Source of the DNA: Veronia pacifica
Lineage (GTDB): Bacteria; Pseudomonadota; Gammaproteobacteria; Enterobacterales; Vibrionaceae
DNA: 64,000 nucleotides
Assembly (NCBI RefSeq): GCF_001707825.1
Contig: NZ_LYBM01000015.1
Span: 36,203-100,202, forward strand
Direction: 5' to 3'
Shown: positions 51,972 to 62,203 of the stretch, one piece after another
Layout of the letters: each line of letters opens with the position of its first letter
How positions within the stretch are numbered: position 1 is the stretch's first letter
Notes under the pieces: model-generated
Databases searched by the model: none
Seen by the model: the letters and a program-made list of their open reading frames with translations, nothing else
Told to the model about the DNA's origin: nothing
Translations under genes and position numbers: made by a program

Positions 51972-52792
51972 TTAGTACACTTTGTCCATAATGGTATGGC
52001 GCTCTTCGTGGTAAGTTTCCTCATCCTGTCCACGACGCCAGTAAGGAATGGCGTAGAGCTGTTTTTTCGTCAGTTGATAGTCTGCAATCAGCTTGTCACG
52101 ACAGGCCACGACACTGCTGTTTTCACCTGCAATAAAAGCAGAAATTGACGTCGTTCCCTCGGGTGGCGCAAGCAAACCGATTTGCTCTGCAAGCTGAGGA
52201 GTTCGTCGGCTTTTATCGCGCTGTAGCCACTTAACGGTAAACCCTTCGGGATGGGTAATGTCATGCTGATCCTCAAGAGAATCCACTTCGATCAGAGCAT
52301 GACCTTTAGCGTCTGTAGGCAAGGTTTCAAGGATCGCGCTGATCGCAGGCACGGCGGTGAGATCACCTGTCATTATGTGCCAGTCGGCAGGCGCTAACAG
52401 AGGATCCGGTCCCCCCGGTCCCGCTACGCCAATTTTTGATCCCGGTTTGGCATTCACTGCCCAGCCTGAGGCAGGACTGCTGTCACCATGAGTCACAAAG
52501 TCGATATCCAGCTCGTTCACCTCTTCCCGGTAGTCACGCACGGTATAGGCCCGGGTCACGGGTTTATCGACAGGCCAGATAATGCGGTCACCGTCGAGCG
52601 TGGCAGCGTCAGCGTCTCTGTTTTTCGATTGGCAAAAAACAGCTTAATGTGGGCACCTTTTTTATCGGTCGGAAAACCTTTCAGGCTTTCTCCGGTAACC
52701 GTCACCCGAATCAGGTTTTTTGAAATTTGGGCGGTTCGCACGCACTCCAGCAGTCGGGGTGGTACGCGCTGCGGCGCTCTGTTATCACTCAT
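51972..52792 (-). pseudogene. mxcK: Siderophore-interacting flavoprotein (ViuB/MxcK-like), split by a one-base frameshift
   Basis: Proteins of this family reduce ferric siderophores in the cytoplasm with FAD and NAD(P)H. The N-terminal fragment (from 52792) has the FAD-binding barrel start (LIRVTVTGESLKGF; AHIKLFF). Its frame ends early at 52556. The C-terminal fragment begins around RAYTVRDYR (the flavin-binding RxYTxR motif) and continues with GPGGPDPLLAPADWHIMTGD. The full length is 821 bp, one short of a multiple of three. One extra base near 52595-52603 (a second G in GAGCG) would join PRLDGDRIIWPVDKP to VTRAYTVRDYR and give 273 residues, the ViuB size. Its ATG overlaps the mxcG stop. 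Confidence 0.83.
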
Positions 52793-55700
52793 TGCTTGTC
52801 TCCATGTGTTTCCGCTGAATCTATTATTTGCCCTGCATTAACAAAGGCACTGATTTGAGGTTTCAACGGGTTTTTCGGTGAGGGGATGAGATCATGCTCT
52901 ACCCCATATTGCAGATATAAGCTGAATATTTGCCGGTCAATAGACGGCATTATCAGGTTGTGCTTTTGACTGAATTGGCGGTATTTACCTGAACAAAAAG
53001 GTGCCAGAGAGACTGGAGCCTGATTTTGCTCCTGTTCTCCGCGCGTGAAGAAACTGAGAATAGTCTTGTCCTGATCGCTGCCTTCGGTATCCAAAATTTG
53101 ACACCATTCGCCGATAGACACTGAACGGAAATCAAAGGATAGAGCTGACAACCAATTGAATACCTGCTGAATACCAACGCTACGTTCAGGTGTGAGGTTA
53201 AACACTCCCTCCCCCGGTTGGCAGAGAGAATGGCGGACCATAAACTCACTGATGATATCGACGGGTGTCCATGGCTCATGAACCTGAATATCAGGCAAGA
53301 CCTTGTTGTTCAGTCCCGCCCGGATAATGCTCCAGACCAGATCATTGGCATTGATATAGCCCTGATGCCTGTCACCCGTAACCCTAGCCAGGCGGTAAAC
53401 ATTGACGGGTAAACCCCGAGCACTCGCCTCTTCCACCAAGGCTTCAGCAACCCACTTCGACTGTTGATAGCCATCTTTCAAGCCCTGATGACATGCAACA
53501 AAGTCTTCCGGCACACTGCCCTGATCCGAGGGAGCAACCGCAATGGTAGACACATGACTAAATGGAATGCCTCTGATCGACGCCAGTTGCAGCATGGCTT
53601 CAGTGGCATCGACATTGGCAGATTTCAGACTCTGGTAGTCACGCATCACGCTGGTCACGGCGGCATTGTGAATAATGCCATCCAGCCGCTGTGCCAACTG
53701 CTGGTATGCCGACTCATCAAGGCCGAGATAAGGACTGGCAAGATCGGTCGCCAACACCTCAACCCGATGAAGCTGTGACATATCCAGCCCTTGCGCCTGA
53801 AGCGCCTGTCTCACCCGCGACAGTCCTCCCTCTGAGTTTGCAGCACGAACCGGACAGATAATGGTCGCTGATGTTTGCAGAAGAAGCTGGTTCAGTAGTT
53901 GGCTGCCGACAAACCCGGTGGCACCGGTCAACATCACGGTGTTCGCGTCGTGGGAAATACAAGGCTGGATTTGTGCAGGTAGGCGCTGGGCTGCGGCCTT
54001 TACATCTTCAGTCAGTGTCGCCGACATATCCACACTGGCTGCTGTTTGATTGGAAATCAGCGCAGCACACAGGTCCTGAAATCTTGGATGATCGAAAATC
54101 ACCGAGACGGGCACGGTTCTCGCCAATAAAGAGGAGAGACGCGATGCTACCTGTATACTTTGCAGCGATTGACCGCCAATCAGGAAGAAATCGTCAAAGC
54201 GGCCGATATGATCAATGCCAAGCACATCACGCCATATACCGGCAACTTTGATCTCAAATGGTGAGAACTGCTGGTCCTCTTGTTCTGTCGGTTTGTCCAA
54301 CTCAAGACTTTCCAGCAGGGCTTTTTTGTCCACTTTACCTGAGGCGTTGACGGGTAGTGTCTCGTAACCTCTCAGTGCTGACGGCAACATAGGTGCAGGG
54401 AGTTGTTCAGCCAGTAATTGTCTGAGCGCTGTCAGATCAGGCAGAGGATCTGAGACTAAGTGTGCTGCAATTACAGCTTGTTGGCTGTCGGGAGAGATAC
54501 TGACAGTGATCGCAGCATCCGCGACATCCGGCAATGACAGCAAGGCATGCTCAATCTCACCCGGTTCAATACGATAGCCACTGATCTTGATTTGCTGATC
54601 AATTCTGCCAAGAAATTCAATATTGCCACAAGGCATCAGACAAACACGATCGCCAGTGCGATAACCACGTTCATCGTCAAGTGAATGGCCGGGTAAACTC
54701 AGCGAAACAAAGCTATCTGCTGTCTTATCTGTTAACCCGAGATAACCGTCACCCAGCCCAGCCCCCAGCAGAACCAGCTCACCGCTTTCACCGGTAGGAA
54801 CCGGTGTCAGTGTTTCGTCAACAACCGCAATATGACGACCAGAGAGCGGCGTGCCAATACTGGTCGGTGAGGCAGAAACTGACAGGTCGGCGAAAGTTGC
54901 CACCACCGTCGCCTCACTCGGTCCATAGGTATTAAGTAGGCGGACCCCATTTGGCACTGACTGACGCCAACGCTCAACATAAGGTGCTTTGACTGCTTCC
55001 CCACCAATGATCACTGTTCGAATCGACGCAGGCAGTACCAGATCTTGCTCGTCAATAGCCAGCGTCAGCTCATGCCAGAAGGCAGTCGGTAGGTCCAGCA
55101 CACTGATTTGCCATGCCTGACACGACGTCAGGAAAGCTGACATACTCTCCAGCATGGCATCGTTGCGCACCACCACGTGTGCCCCGGTCGAAAGGCCAAC
55201 GAAAATTTCTTCAATACAGGCATCGAAATGCAGGGGAGCAAACTGCAACAGGGTATCGTCGCGTTGAATACCGTAATCGTGTGCCGCCGCCAGACAGAAG
55301 TCATTCAATGCCTGCATTGAGATCATCACGCCTTTTGGCGTACCAGAAGAACCCGAGGTATAAATCAGATAGGCCTGCTGGTCATCTTGTCTGTCGAGAT
55401 CACGCCAGTCTCTGGCATCCTCAGCATCAGCTTCATCGCCAAGAAGTAATGCAATATCCTGATGAGGTATATCAGTGAAGGCAGTCTTGAGTTCATCGCA
55501 GACTGAGCTGGCATACAGCACCAAAGCGGGGTCAGCATCATCAAGGATAAGACGATTGCGGCTCAGCGGCGCTTCGGGATCAACGCAGACAAAACGCTGC
55601 CCAGACACCAAAACCGCCAACATGCTAATGATGGCGTCCTGACCTTTCGGCATCGCAAGCGTAATGATTTGTCCGGGCGTCAGGTTCAGTTCACCGAGCG

Positions 55701-57192
55701 CCAATGTCAATCGGTTAACCTTGGCGACCAACTGACAGTATGACAGGGGCTTCCCGCCCGCCACCGAGAGTGCCGGGCTATGAGGGTTTACCTCTGACTG
55801 GTGATAAATACGGGCCAACAAGGATGTTGAATGCGCTGCGTCGTCCGGTAGGTCGGCAGCAGACAATATGGAGAGGTGTTGGTAATCAACAGCGAGTGGT
55901 GCCTCCAGACAAGCCTCTAAATCCCTGATGGTAGTCAACAGTGACTGTTTAATCTCATCAAGCTTTGTCTGCTCATAACATTCAGCATTCGCTTCAATGG
56001 AGAGCCTCAGGCCACCATCTGGCTGCTTTACAAAGGAAAAAGCAATGTCTTCGACCGGGCCTGCACTCAGGGTATGCGCGCTGATATCACAACCTTTAAC
56101 TGAATAGGCGCGCTCGAAAGGCAGAATATTGACTACGGCGCCAAACAGTCGGTTGTCAGGCGTGTTTTTTGCCAGATCCTGTTTCAGATCTTCATAGCGA
56201 TACCTGAAATGTCGACGGCTCTTGCGAATGCGGTGACTGAGTTGCTGGTGAAGGCTTTGTAATGTTTCGACACCCTCAAATTCAACCCACACAGGGACAA
56301 TATTCATGTGCATGCAGGGAATGGTGGATGCGACAGAGCCCATACGCCCCGCCGATGGCATTCCCATCACGGTCTGACGCATACCAGTGAAGCGGTATAA
56401 CTGTGCTGCCACCAAACTGAACAGCATATCGCCCCAACTGGTCTGGTACCTCATCGCCACCTCTGCGAGATGGGTCAATTCCGTTTCAGACAGCACATCG
56501 GACGAAGATATCGTGTTTTCACTCACGGTGACAGATTGGTTTATCAGGCTTCTCGCCGGCCCGACCTCAGCCAGTTGCTCGCGCCAGAACGTCCGGTCCT
56601 TCTCAAAGTAAGGAGACTGACGGTAAGCGGTATCTTCCTGAGCAAGCTTGCCATACTCCGCAAGATCACTTAGCTCGCCGACTGAGGCGTCAATATTTTC
56701 AAGACGATTGTTGTATTCATCAATCACTCGTTGAGCCAGTAAGGCGAAGCTGTATCCATCACTGGCAATATGATGAATACAGAGATACCAGATATATTGC
56801 TGTTCACGGGTCTTAATCAGAGCCTGACGATAGTTCCGCCCTTCAGCAATCATCAGCGGCATATTGATATCCGCTTTCATGCGGGCAATAGCCGTCTCAG
56901 ATGGCGAAGCTTCAGCAGATAGATCGATAAACGTGATCGTGTTTTGGGCGGCAGTTTCATTGCCGATAAAATGATGATGAGGCTGCTCACCAACCTTCTC
57001 AAACGCCATGTTCAATGCCGTCGTTTGCTGCATGACGGTATTTGCCGCTGCCATAAAGGCAGCGACATCAAGATCACCCTCAAACTTCAGGTATTCTGCG
57101 GCGTTGTAACGAGTGCTATCGGGACTGATCGACTGCCCGAGCCAGATCCCAAACTGCGCCTGAGTCAGTGGCAGTCTGACCTGTTCATTCAT
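52789..57192 (-). CDS. mxcG: Single-module NRPS (C-A-T-reductase), MxcG-like
   Basis: 1467 residues. Condensation domain with HHIASDG (140-146). Adenylation domain with A3 [11 protein letters not shown] (near 605-615), A7 YRTGDR, A8 [12 protein letters not shown] and A10 [10 protein letters not shown]. Carrier domain with GGQSLQS (near 1005). Reductase domain with TGATGFVGS (near 1087) and the YxxxK motif YQQSK (near 1242). Lining the binding pocket up with GrsA gives D-A-E-A-I-G-T-V-V-K, close to lysine codes; the E at position 239 is typical of a basic side chain. The domain order equals myxochelin MxcG: two dihydroxybenzoyl groups are joined to lysine, and the product leaves by NAD(P)H reduction to the aldehyde or alcohol. 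It overlaps mxcF upstream and mxcK downstream by four bases each. Confidence 0.93.
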   Translation of the reverse strand: MNEQVRLPLTQAQFGIWLGQSISPDSTRYNAAEYLKFEGDLDVAAFMAAANTVMQQTTALNMAFEKVGEQPHHHFIGNETAAQNTITFIDLSAEASPSETAIARMKADINMPLMIAEGRNYRQALIKTREQQYIWYLCIHHIASDGYSFALLAQRVIDEYNNRLENIDASVGELSDLAEYGKLAQEDTAYRQSPYFEKDRTFWREQLAEVGPARSLINQSVTVSENTISSSDVLSETELTHLAEVAMRYQTSWGDMLFSLVAAQLYRFTGMRQTVMGMPSAGRMGSVASTIPCMHMNIVPVWVEFEGVETLQSLHQQLSHRIRKSRRHFRYRYEDLKQDLAKNTPDNRLFGAVVNILPFERAYSVKGCDISAHTLSAGPVEDIAFSFVKQPDGGLRLSIEANAECYEQTKLDEIKQSLLTTIRDLEACLEAPLAVDYQHLSILSAADLPDDAAHSTSLLARIYHQSEVNPHSPALSVAGGKPLSYCQLVAKVNRLTLALGELNLTPGQIITLAMPKGQDAIISMLAVLVSGQRFVCVDPEAPLSRNRLILDDADPALVLYASSVCDELKTAFTDIPHQDIALLLGDEADAEDARDWRDLDRQDDQQAYLIYTSGSSGTPKGVMISMQALNDFCLAAAHDYGIQRDDTLLQFAPLHFDACIEEIFVGLSTGAHVVVRNDAMLESMSAFLTSCQAWQISVLDLPTAFWHELTLAIDEQDLVLPASIRTVIIGGEAVKAPYVERWRQSVPNGVRLLNTYGPSEATVVATFADLSVSASPTSIGTPLSGRHIAVVDETLTPVPTGESGELVLLGAGLGDGYLGLTDKTADSFVSLSLPGHSLDDERGYRTGDRVCLMPCGNIEFLGRIDQQIKISGYRIEPGEIEHALLSLPDVADAAITVSISPDSQQAVIAAHLVSDPLPDLTALRQLLAEQLPAPMLPSALRGYETLPVNASGKVDKKALLESLELDKPTEQEDQQFSPFEIKVAGIWRDVLGIDHIGRFDDFFLIGGQSLQSIQVASRLSSLLARTVPVSVIFDHPRFQDLCAALISNQTAASVDMSATLTEDVKAAAQRLPAQIQPCISHDANTVMLTGATGFVGSQLLNQLLLQTSATIICPVRAANSEGGLSRVRQALQAQGLDMSQLHRVEVLATDLASPYLGLDESAYQQLAQRLDGIIHNAAVTSVMRDYQSLKSANVDATEAMLQLASIRGIPFSHVSTIAVAPSDQGSVPEDFVACHQGLKDGYQQSKWVAEALVEEASARGLPVNVYRLARVTGDRHQGYINANDLVWSIIRAGLNNKVLPDIQVHEPWTPVDIISEFMVRHSLCQPGEGVFNLTPERSVGIQQVFNWLSALSFDFRSVSIGEWCQILDTEGSDQDKTILSFFTRGEQEQNQAPVSLAPFCSGKYRQFSQKHNLIMPSIDRQIFSLYLQYGVEHDLIPSPKNPLKPQISAFVNAGQIIDSAETHGDKQ

Positions 57193-58091
57193 GCCACCAC
57201 ATCCTCTTCACGGCTATTGGCTGTGTTAGCCGCCAGACTGGCTTCAATTGTCTGCCACCACTCTTTCAAAGTGACGGTTTTGACTAATTCAGCAAAATTC
57301 ACCATTGCGCCGAGAGCGCGCCATTTATCAAGCAGTACCATGGCTCGGATGGAGTCCAGACCTATGTAGGTCAGGTTTTCTTCAACATCCACATCCTCAA
57401 TATCCAGCATCAGGGCTTCAGCGACATCCTGCTGTAAGACGGCGAGACTAAGTGCTGACTTTGTTTTGGAGACAGCTTGCTCTATCTGTTCCACGGTTTT
57501 GACATTTCCAGCCCGGCCCGCCACATAGTCGAGGGTATGCTGATGATCCTGAAGAGAAAAATCTGCAATTGCGTCACCAACCACAAAGGGTTTGATATCC
57601 AGCATGAAGGCATCCAAGGTGGTGGACAAAATGCCGATATGGCCGTAGATACCACAAATAATTAACTGATCACGACCGGTTTCACGCATTTGGTCGAGCA
57701 ACGGGGTTTTCTTAAATGCACTGTAGCGCCACTTAACATATTCAATATCGTCTTGTTCTGGGGTGAGCGCTGTGATGATTGGGGTGCTGTCTTTCAGACC
57801 AGGCCCCCAGAAATCTGTCAGTAAGGCCCGCTCTTTAGGATCCTGATTAGCGGGCTGAGCGGTGTAAACCACTGGAATACCCGCAGCCTTACAGGCCGAT
57901 TTCAATCGCTGGATATTGGCCACCAATTCAGGGATCGGAGACGCACTAACGTCAAAGAAATTAACAAAATAGTCCTGCATATCGTGGATAAGCAGAACAG
58001 CTTTGGCAGGATCTGGCTGCCAATCAGTCCGGTTGTCTGGAAACACGTCTGCCATCGGCAGGTTATATGCAGCTATTTTTGGTATCGCCAT
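57189..58091 (-). CDS. mxcF: Isochorismatase with C-terminal aryl carrier domain
   Basis: A 300-residue EntB/VibB/DhbB homologue. The N-terminal hydrolase domain has [14 protein letters not shown] (catalytic Asp), WRYSAF and the [11 protein letters not shown] strand with the usual cysteine. It hydrolyses isochorismate to 2,3-dihydro-2,3-dihydroxybenzoate. The C-terminal 75 residues form an aryl carrier with [10 protein letters not shown], whose serine takes phosphopantetheine and then carries the DHB group to the NRPS. It overlaps mxcG and follows mxcE by 11 bp. Confidence 0.95.
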   Translation of the reverse strand: MAIPKIAAYNLPMADVFPDNRTDWQPDPAKAVLLIHDMQDYFVNFFDVSASPIPELVANIQRLKSACKAAGIPVVYTAQPANQDPKERALLTDFWGPGLKDSTPIITALTPEQDDIEYVKWRYSAFKKTPLLDQMRETGRDQLIICGIYGHIGILSTTLDAFMLDIKPFVVGDAIADFSLQDHQHTLDYVAGRAGNVKTVEQIEQAVSKTKSALSLAVLQQDVAEALMLDIEDVDVEENLTYIGLDSIRAMVLLDKWRALGAMVNFAELVKTVTLKEWWQTIEASLAANTANSREEDVVA

Positions 58092-58102
58092 GATTTCTTT
58101 CC

Positions 58103-59752
58103 CTAAACTGAGGTGCGGCTGGATGATTTGTGCGATGCAAGCTTTTCTTCGACCTGCGAACGAAGTGATTTCTTATCTACTTTACCCACCTTTGTTTTCG
58201 GGAAAGTGTCGACAAGTTCATATCGATCCGGATATTTATAATCGGCCAGATGCTTACCACGCATGAACTTATTAAGAGTGACGGGCTTGAGTGTTGTGCC
58301 GTTGGGCTGTGCAATAACGAATGCGCAAATTCGCTCTCCCAAGAGGTCGTCGGGCATAGAAACCACGGCGGCATCGAACACGTCAGGGTGCGACAACAAA
58401 TGATTTTCTATTTCTTCCGCCGCAATTTTTTCGCCACCTTTGTTGATCTGATCTTTGTCGCGGCCAACAACAATTAAGTGCCCGGTTTCGGTTTGGATAA
58501 CCCGGTCACCACTGCAGTAGAACCCTTCTTCAGTAAATGCGTGGGAATTGTGTGCGTCAGCGTTGAAATATCCTCTGAAGGTGTAAGGACCCGAGGTAGT
58601 CAGCAACCCCTCTTCTCCGATAGATACGGGTTGATTGTTCTCGTCAACCACGATGACTTTATCGGCTTCACTCATAGGCCGGCCCTGGGTGTTATGGCGA
58701 GTCCAGGCGTCATCATTGAGACGGGTATAATTCACCAGTCCCTCAGCCATACCAAACACTTGCTGCAAGGTCACGTTTAGCTCCACTTCGACGCGGCGGG
58801 CAAGGTTGGCACTCAGTTTTGCGCCTCCAACCTGCAGATAACGCAGGCTGGCTAATGCCGCTTTGTTATCTGCCGCATTCAGCCACAAGATAGCCGCTGG
58901 AGGAACCAATGCGGTCCAGTTGACATGATGTTGCTCAATTAGAGGAAAACAGGTTGATGGCGATGGGTCTTTCGCCAATATCAGAGTGCCGCCAGCGTAA
59001 AGTACCCCCAATCCACCGGGTGAACTGAGCGAGAAATTGTGTGCAGCGGGCAACGCACACAGATAGCGGGTGTCGCTATCCCATTGGCAGACCTCAACAC
59101 TTTGGCGGATGCTGTAGTAGTAATCGTTGTGTGTTCTTGGGATCAGTTTGGGTGTTCCGGTACTGCCGCCTGACAACTGGAAAAAGGCCACTTCATTCGG
59201 TGTGGCTTGACGCTCAGGGAAGGATTTTTCGTTGTCGTTATCACTGAGCCACGTATCTCGCAGTGACCGCTCTCTGTCACCATCAATCAGCAGCGTAAAA
59301 GAGAGATCCAAGTCTTGTTGTAGCGAGTCGGTAAAGGTGCTATCGCTGAACAAGGCCTGCGTTGAGTCACCAATGATCAGTGTGGGGCGCAGTTGGTCTG
59401 CGTAATGAAAAAGCTCATCTTTGTTATGATTAAACAACGCGTTAACTGGCACTACACCCAGCTTGAGGAGTGCGAAATACACCACATAGAAGGGATAATC
59501 ATTAGGCAGTTGTACCAAAGCGGTGTCACCCGCTTCGAGGCCACGCTGACTCAAATAACTTGCCAGACGATCAGAATAACTCTCTAACTGACGGTAACTT
59601 AAAGTGACGTCTTCTGAGATGATGGCAGGAGACTCAGGGCGCTGTCCGCTCTGTCTACACAAAATATCAGTCAGCTCTTTATCTATCCAAAAACCCTTTG
59701 ATTTGAACTCTTCGGCATCTTTTTCCGGCCATGGCGTATAATTAATTCGCAT
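58103..59752 (-). CDS. mxcE: 2,3-dihydroxybenzoate-AMP ligase
   Basis: A stand-alone adenylation enzyme of the EntE/DhbE/VibE type that activates 2,3-dihydroxybenzoate and loads it on the MxcF carrier. Core motifs: [22 protein letters not shown] in two parts (A3), [15 protein letters not shown] (A5), YCSGDRV (A7), [17 protein letters not shown] (A8) and [10 protein letters not shown] (A10 lysine). The frame opens at TTG 59782, but EntE-like proteins begin close to the WPEKDAEEF segment, so ATG 59752 (or 59758) is more likely; a GGGA is five bases before 59752. It is the first gene of the large operon. Confidence 0.93.
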   Translation of the reverse strand: MRINYTPWPEKDAEEFKSKGFWIDKELTDILCRQSGQRPESPAIISEDVTLSYRQLESYSDRLASYLSQRGLEAGDTALVQLPNDYPFYVVYFALLKLGVVPVNALFNHNKDELFHYADQLRPTLIIGDSTQALFSDSTFTDSLQQDLDLSFTLLIDGDRERSLRDTWLSDNDNEKSFPERQATPNEVAFFQLSGGSTGTPKLIPRTHNDYYYSIRQSVEVCQWDSDTRYLCALPAAHNFSLSSPGGLGVLYAGGTLILAKDPSPSTCFPLIEQHHVNWTALVPPAAILWLNAADNKAALASLRYLQVGGAKLSANLARRVEVELNVTLQQVFGMAEGLVNYTRLNDDAWTRHNTQGRPMSEADKVIVVDENNQPVSIGEEGLLTTSGPYTFRGYFNADAHNSHAFTEEGFYCSGDRVIQTETGHLIVVGRDKDQINKGGEKIAAEEIENHLLSHPDVFDAAVVSMPDDLLGERICAFVIAQPNGTTLKPVTLNKFMRGKHLADYKYPDRYELVDTFPKTKVGKVDKKSLRSQVEEKLASHKSSSRTSV

Positions 59753-60726
59753 AGTCATCCCAACTAAATCAATTTTGTCCAAACAAGGAGTGGACTGTCA
59801 TTTCGAGGCAGAGAAGGAGAAGAAGCGTCTTAAGTTCATCGGATAGTCACCGGGGAAAGGCGTTTACAACGACCCAAATCCCTTTGTATCGACCAAAGAC
59901 GTTCAGACGAAGAGAACATTTATCCTTCGGCAACTCTCATGGCCATCACTGTCAGTGAGTGGTGTTTCTCTTATCCTAGAGGTACTTACGACAAGTCCTT
60001 GGTTTTAAACCCAACCTAACCTCATGCTCAATTCATACTCGGTGTATGCTGAATTGGGCGGTGAAAATTGTAATGCGAATTATTATCATTACAACAAAAA
60101 TCTCAAAAAATATTTTTATTCCTATTAATAAGCTTCAAATAAGATCAGGAAGTTACAGTAGCTGACGAGTTAAAGCTGATGGAGAAACTCACATCTAGTA
60201 GGAAAAGCGTGATACAGATCAACTGCACAAAAGGTGAACAAAGGAAGCAAAAGGCCATGAAGGGCTACTTGAATCTTGGTGCCCAGAAATGGAGTACCAA
60301 CATCTTAATGATAGGTATCTAATAAATAGATAAAAGAATGGACAATTATTATTCAAATAAATAATTAAAAGTAATTAAGTATATTTAAAATTCATTACCA
60401 AAATAAAATATAAAGAATAATAATCCTCATCCTTAAAAGAAAAGATAATCTAAAACGAAAAAAAATTATAACAAAAAATATAAAATCAAACGTTTAAACC
60501 GCTTTATTTTAACTTAATTAACAATTTATTTAAAAATTGGTAATCGATTTAATATTAAAATTTTAGTGACAATAATCAATAGCTTGCGTTTTTTGGTTGT
60601 ATTTCAACCAAGTCATTAAAATACAAAATAAAAATATTTTTTCAGTTGCTGACTTTTATAACCTCACCTGAAAAATAAAATCTATATCTATTAATACCTT
60701 AGCGATAAAGATAAAAAGGATTGATG
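59753..60726. other. Long AT-rich regulatory region between mxcE and tcyP
   Basis: About 970 bp between divergent genes. It carries the mxc operon Fur box at 60072-60090 and a hairpin at 60029-60056 (CAATT/AATTG outer stem, CATAC/GTATG inner stem) that would sit in the operon leader of about 300 bases. The part nearer tcyP (60300-60720) is extremely AT-rich with no ORF. Confidence 0.55.
60072..60090. promoter_or_regulatory. Fur box upstream of the mxcE-to-MFS operon
   Basis: AATGCGAATTATTATCATT has one perfect half-site (ATTATCATT) and one with two mismatches (AATGCGAAT). It lies about 320 bp upstream of the mxcE start. Confidence 0.65.
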
Positions 60727-62127
60727 ATGACCATTAGTGTCGTAATAAATTTGGCTATATTTTCTGCACTCATTATTTTTCTGTATGCGCAGCAAAAAAA
60801 ATATATTTCGTTCACTAAACGAGTATTTACTGGACTCGGTTTGGGTGTTGTTTTCGGCGGGCTACTTCAACTCTATTATGGTGCAGGATCGGAGATCATC
60901 GCGACCAGCATCGACTACTTTAACATTGTCGGTCAGGGCTATGTAAAACTGCTGCAAATGATCATCATCCCGTTAGTGATGGTATCTATTATTTCCGCGA
61001 TTCTTAAGCTTAACGGTGGTTCATCGGTCGGCAAGATCAGTGCTATGACCATAGGCACTCTCGTATTCACCACCAGTATTGCCGCATTAGTGGGCATTGT
61101 CTGGTCAAATATATTCGGCCTGACGGCTGAGGGACTCACCGCAGGTGTGGCAGAAGCAGCACGAGGTCAGGCGCTGGAAGGTCGGCTGAATAGTGTTGAG
61201 CATCTTTCTTTTGCCCATATGATCATTCAGTTTATTCCTGCCAATCCGTTCCTCGATATGACAGGTTCAAGAAGTACGTCAACCATCGCCACTGTTATAT
61301 TCTCAGTATTCATCGGTATATCCGCCACAGGCGTTGCACGTAAAAACCCAGAAGTCTTTGCTTCCTTTGAGCACTTTATGAATGTTGCTAAGACAATTGT
61401 CATGCGAATGGTGACACTGGTACTGCGACTGACACCCTATGGCGTGATGGCGCTGATGACTAAGGTCATTTCAGGCTCCAACTATAGCGATATTATTAAT
61501 CTAGCGAATTTTGTCATGGCGTCATATGGTGCACTTTTCACCATGTTTGCTATTCATCTTTCTCTGGTCGCACTGGTCGGTATCAACCCACTCCGCTACC
61601 TGAAAAAAATCATCCCACTGCTGACATTTGCTTTTACCTCACGAAGCAGCGCAGCATCAATACCGCTCAATGTGGCAACGCAGGAGAAAGCTCTGGGTGT
61701 ATCGAACGGTATCGCTAACTTCGCAGCATCATTTGGCTCTACCATCGGGCAGAATGGCTGTGCAGGTATTTATCCCGCCATGCTGGCAGTTATGATTGCT
61801 CCGACGCTCGGTATCAACCCTATGGATCCCGGCTTCATTGCCACTTTGGTCGCCATTATTACCATCAGCTCTTTTGGTGTGGCAGGTATTGGGGGCGGTG
61901 CGACCTTTGCCGCGTTAATCGTGCTATCCGCAATGGATTTCCCTGTCGCTTTGGCTGGTCTGCTGATCTCCATTGAACCACTGATCGACATGGGCCGGAC
62001 AGCACTGAACGTATCAGGCTCAGCGATGGCAGGCACAGTAACCAGTAAATTACTGGGTGAAACCGATATGTCAGTTTTTAATAAAAATGAAGCCATCAGC
62101 GTAGATGGCGAAGATGCAACCGCGTAA
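60727..62127 (+). CDS. tcyP: L-cystine symporter TcyP-like
   Basis: A 466-residue DAACS-superfamily transporter closest in pattern to E. coli TcyP (YdjN), which takes up L-cystine. Near-identical segments include YFNIVGQGYVKLLQMIIIPL, SFIPANPF-like FIPANPFLDMTG, LTPYGVMALMTKV, LTFAFTSRSSAASIPLNV, ASFGSTIGQNGCAGIYPAML and SIEPLIDMGRTALNVSGSA. About 8 membrane segments and two re-entrant loops. Of the possible starts TTG 60721, ATG 60724 and ATG 60727, the last has best spacing to AGGA at 60717-60720. It is followed 76 bp later by a flavoprotein reductase gene. Confidence 0.93.
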   Translation: MTISVVINLAIFSALIIFLYAQQKKYISFTKRVFTGLGLGVVFGGLLQLYYGAGSEIIATSIDYFNIVGQGYVKLLQMIIIPLVMVSIISAILKLNGGSSVGKISAMTIGTLVFTTSIAALVGIVWSNIFGLTAEGLTAGVAEAARGQALEGRLNSVEHLSFAHMIIQFIPANPFLDMTGSRSTSTIATVIFSVFIGISATGVARKNPEVFASFEHFMNVAKTIVMRMVTLVLRLTPYGVMALMTKVISGSNYSDIINLANFVMASYGALFTMFAIHLSLVALVGINPLRYLKKIIPLLTFAFTSRSSAASIPLNVATQEKALGVSNGIANFAASFGSTIGQNGCAGIYPAMLAVMIAPTLGINPMDPGFIATLVAIITISSFGVAGIGGGATFAALIVLSAMDFPVALAGLLISIEPLIDMGRTALNVSGSAMAGTVTSKLLGETDMSVFNKNEAISVDGEDATA

Positions 62128-62154
62128 CACGTTTTCCAGCTTTTTTTGATTTTT

Positions 62155-62176
62155 ACGGGGAGCACTGGCTCCCCGT
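62155..62176 (+). other. Hairpin between tcyP and the reductase gene
   Basis: Nine-base stem ACGGGGAGC/GCTCCCCGT (62155-62163 with 62168-62176), then CCGTATTTTTA. It could be a partial terminator or an mRNA-stabilising element that lowers expression of the second gene. Confidence 0.6.
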
Positions 62177-62203
62177 CCGTATTTTTAGTTTCAGGACAGT
62201 AGT

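Noticed and set aside
52789..57192. VibF/vibriobactin-type NRPS identity
   Set aside because: There are no cyclisation domains and no second condensation domain; the C-A-T-reductase order fits MxcG instead.
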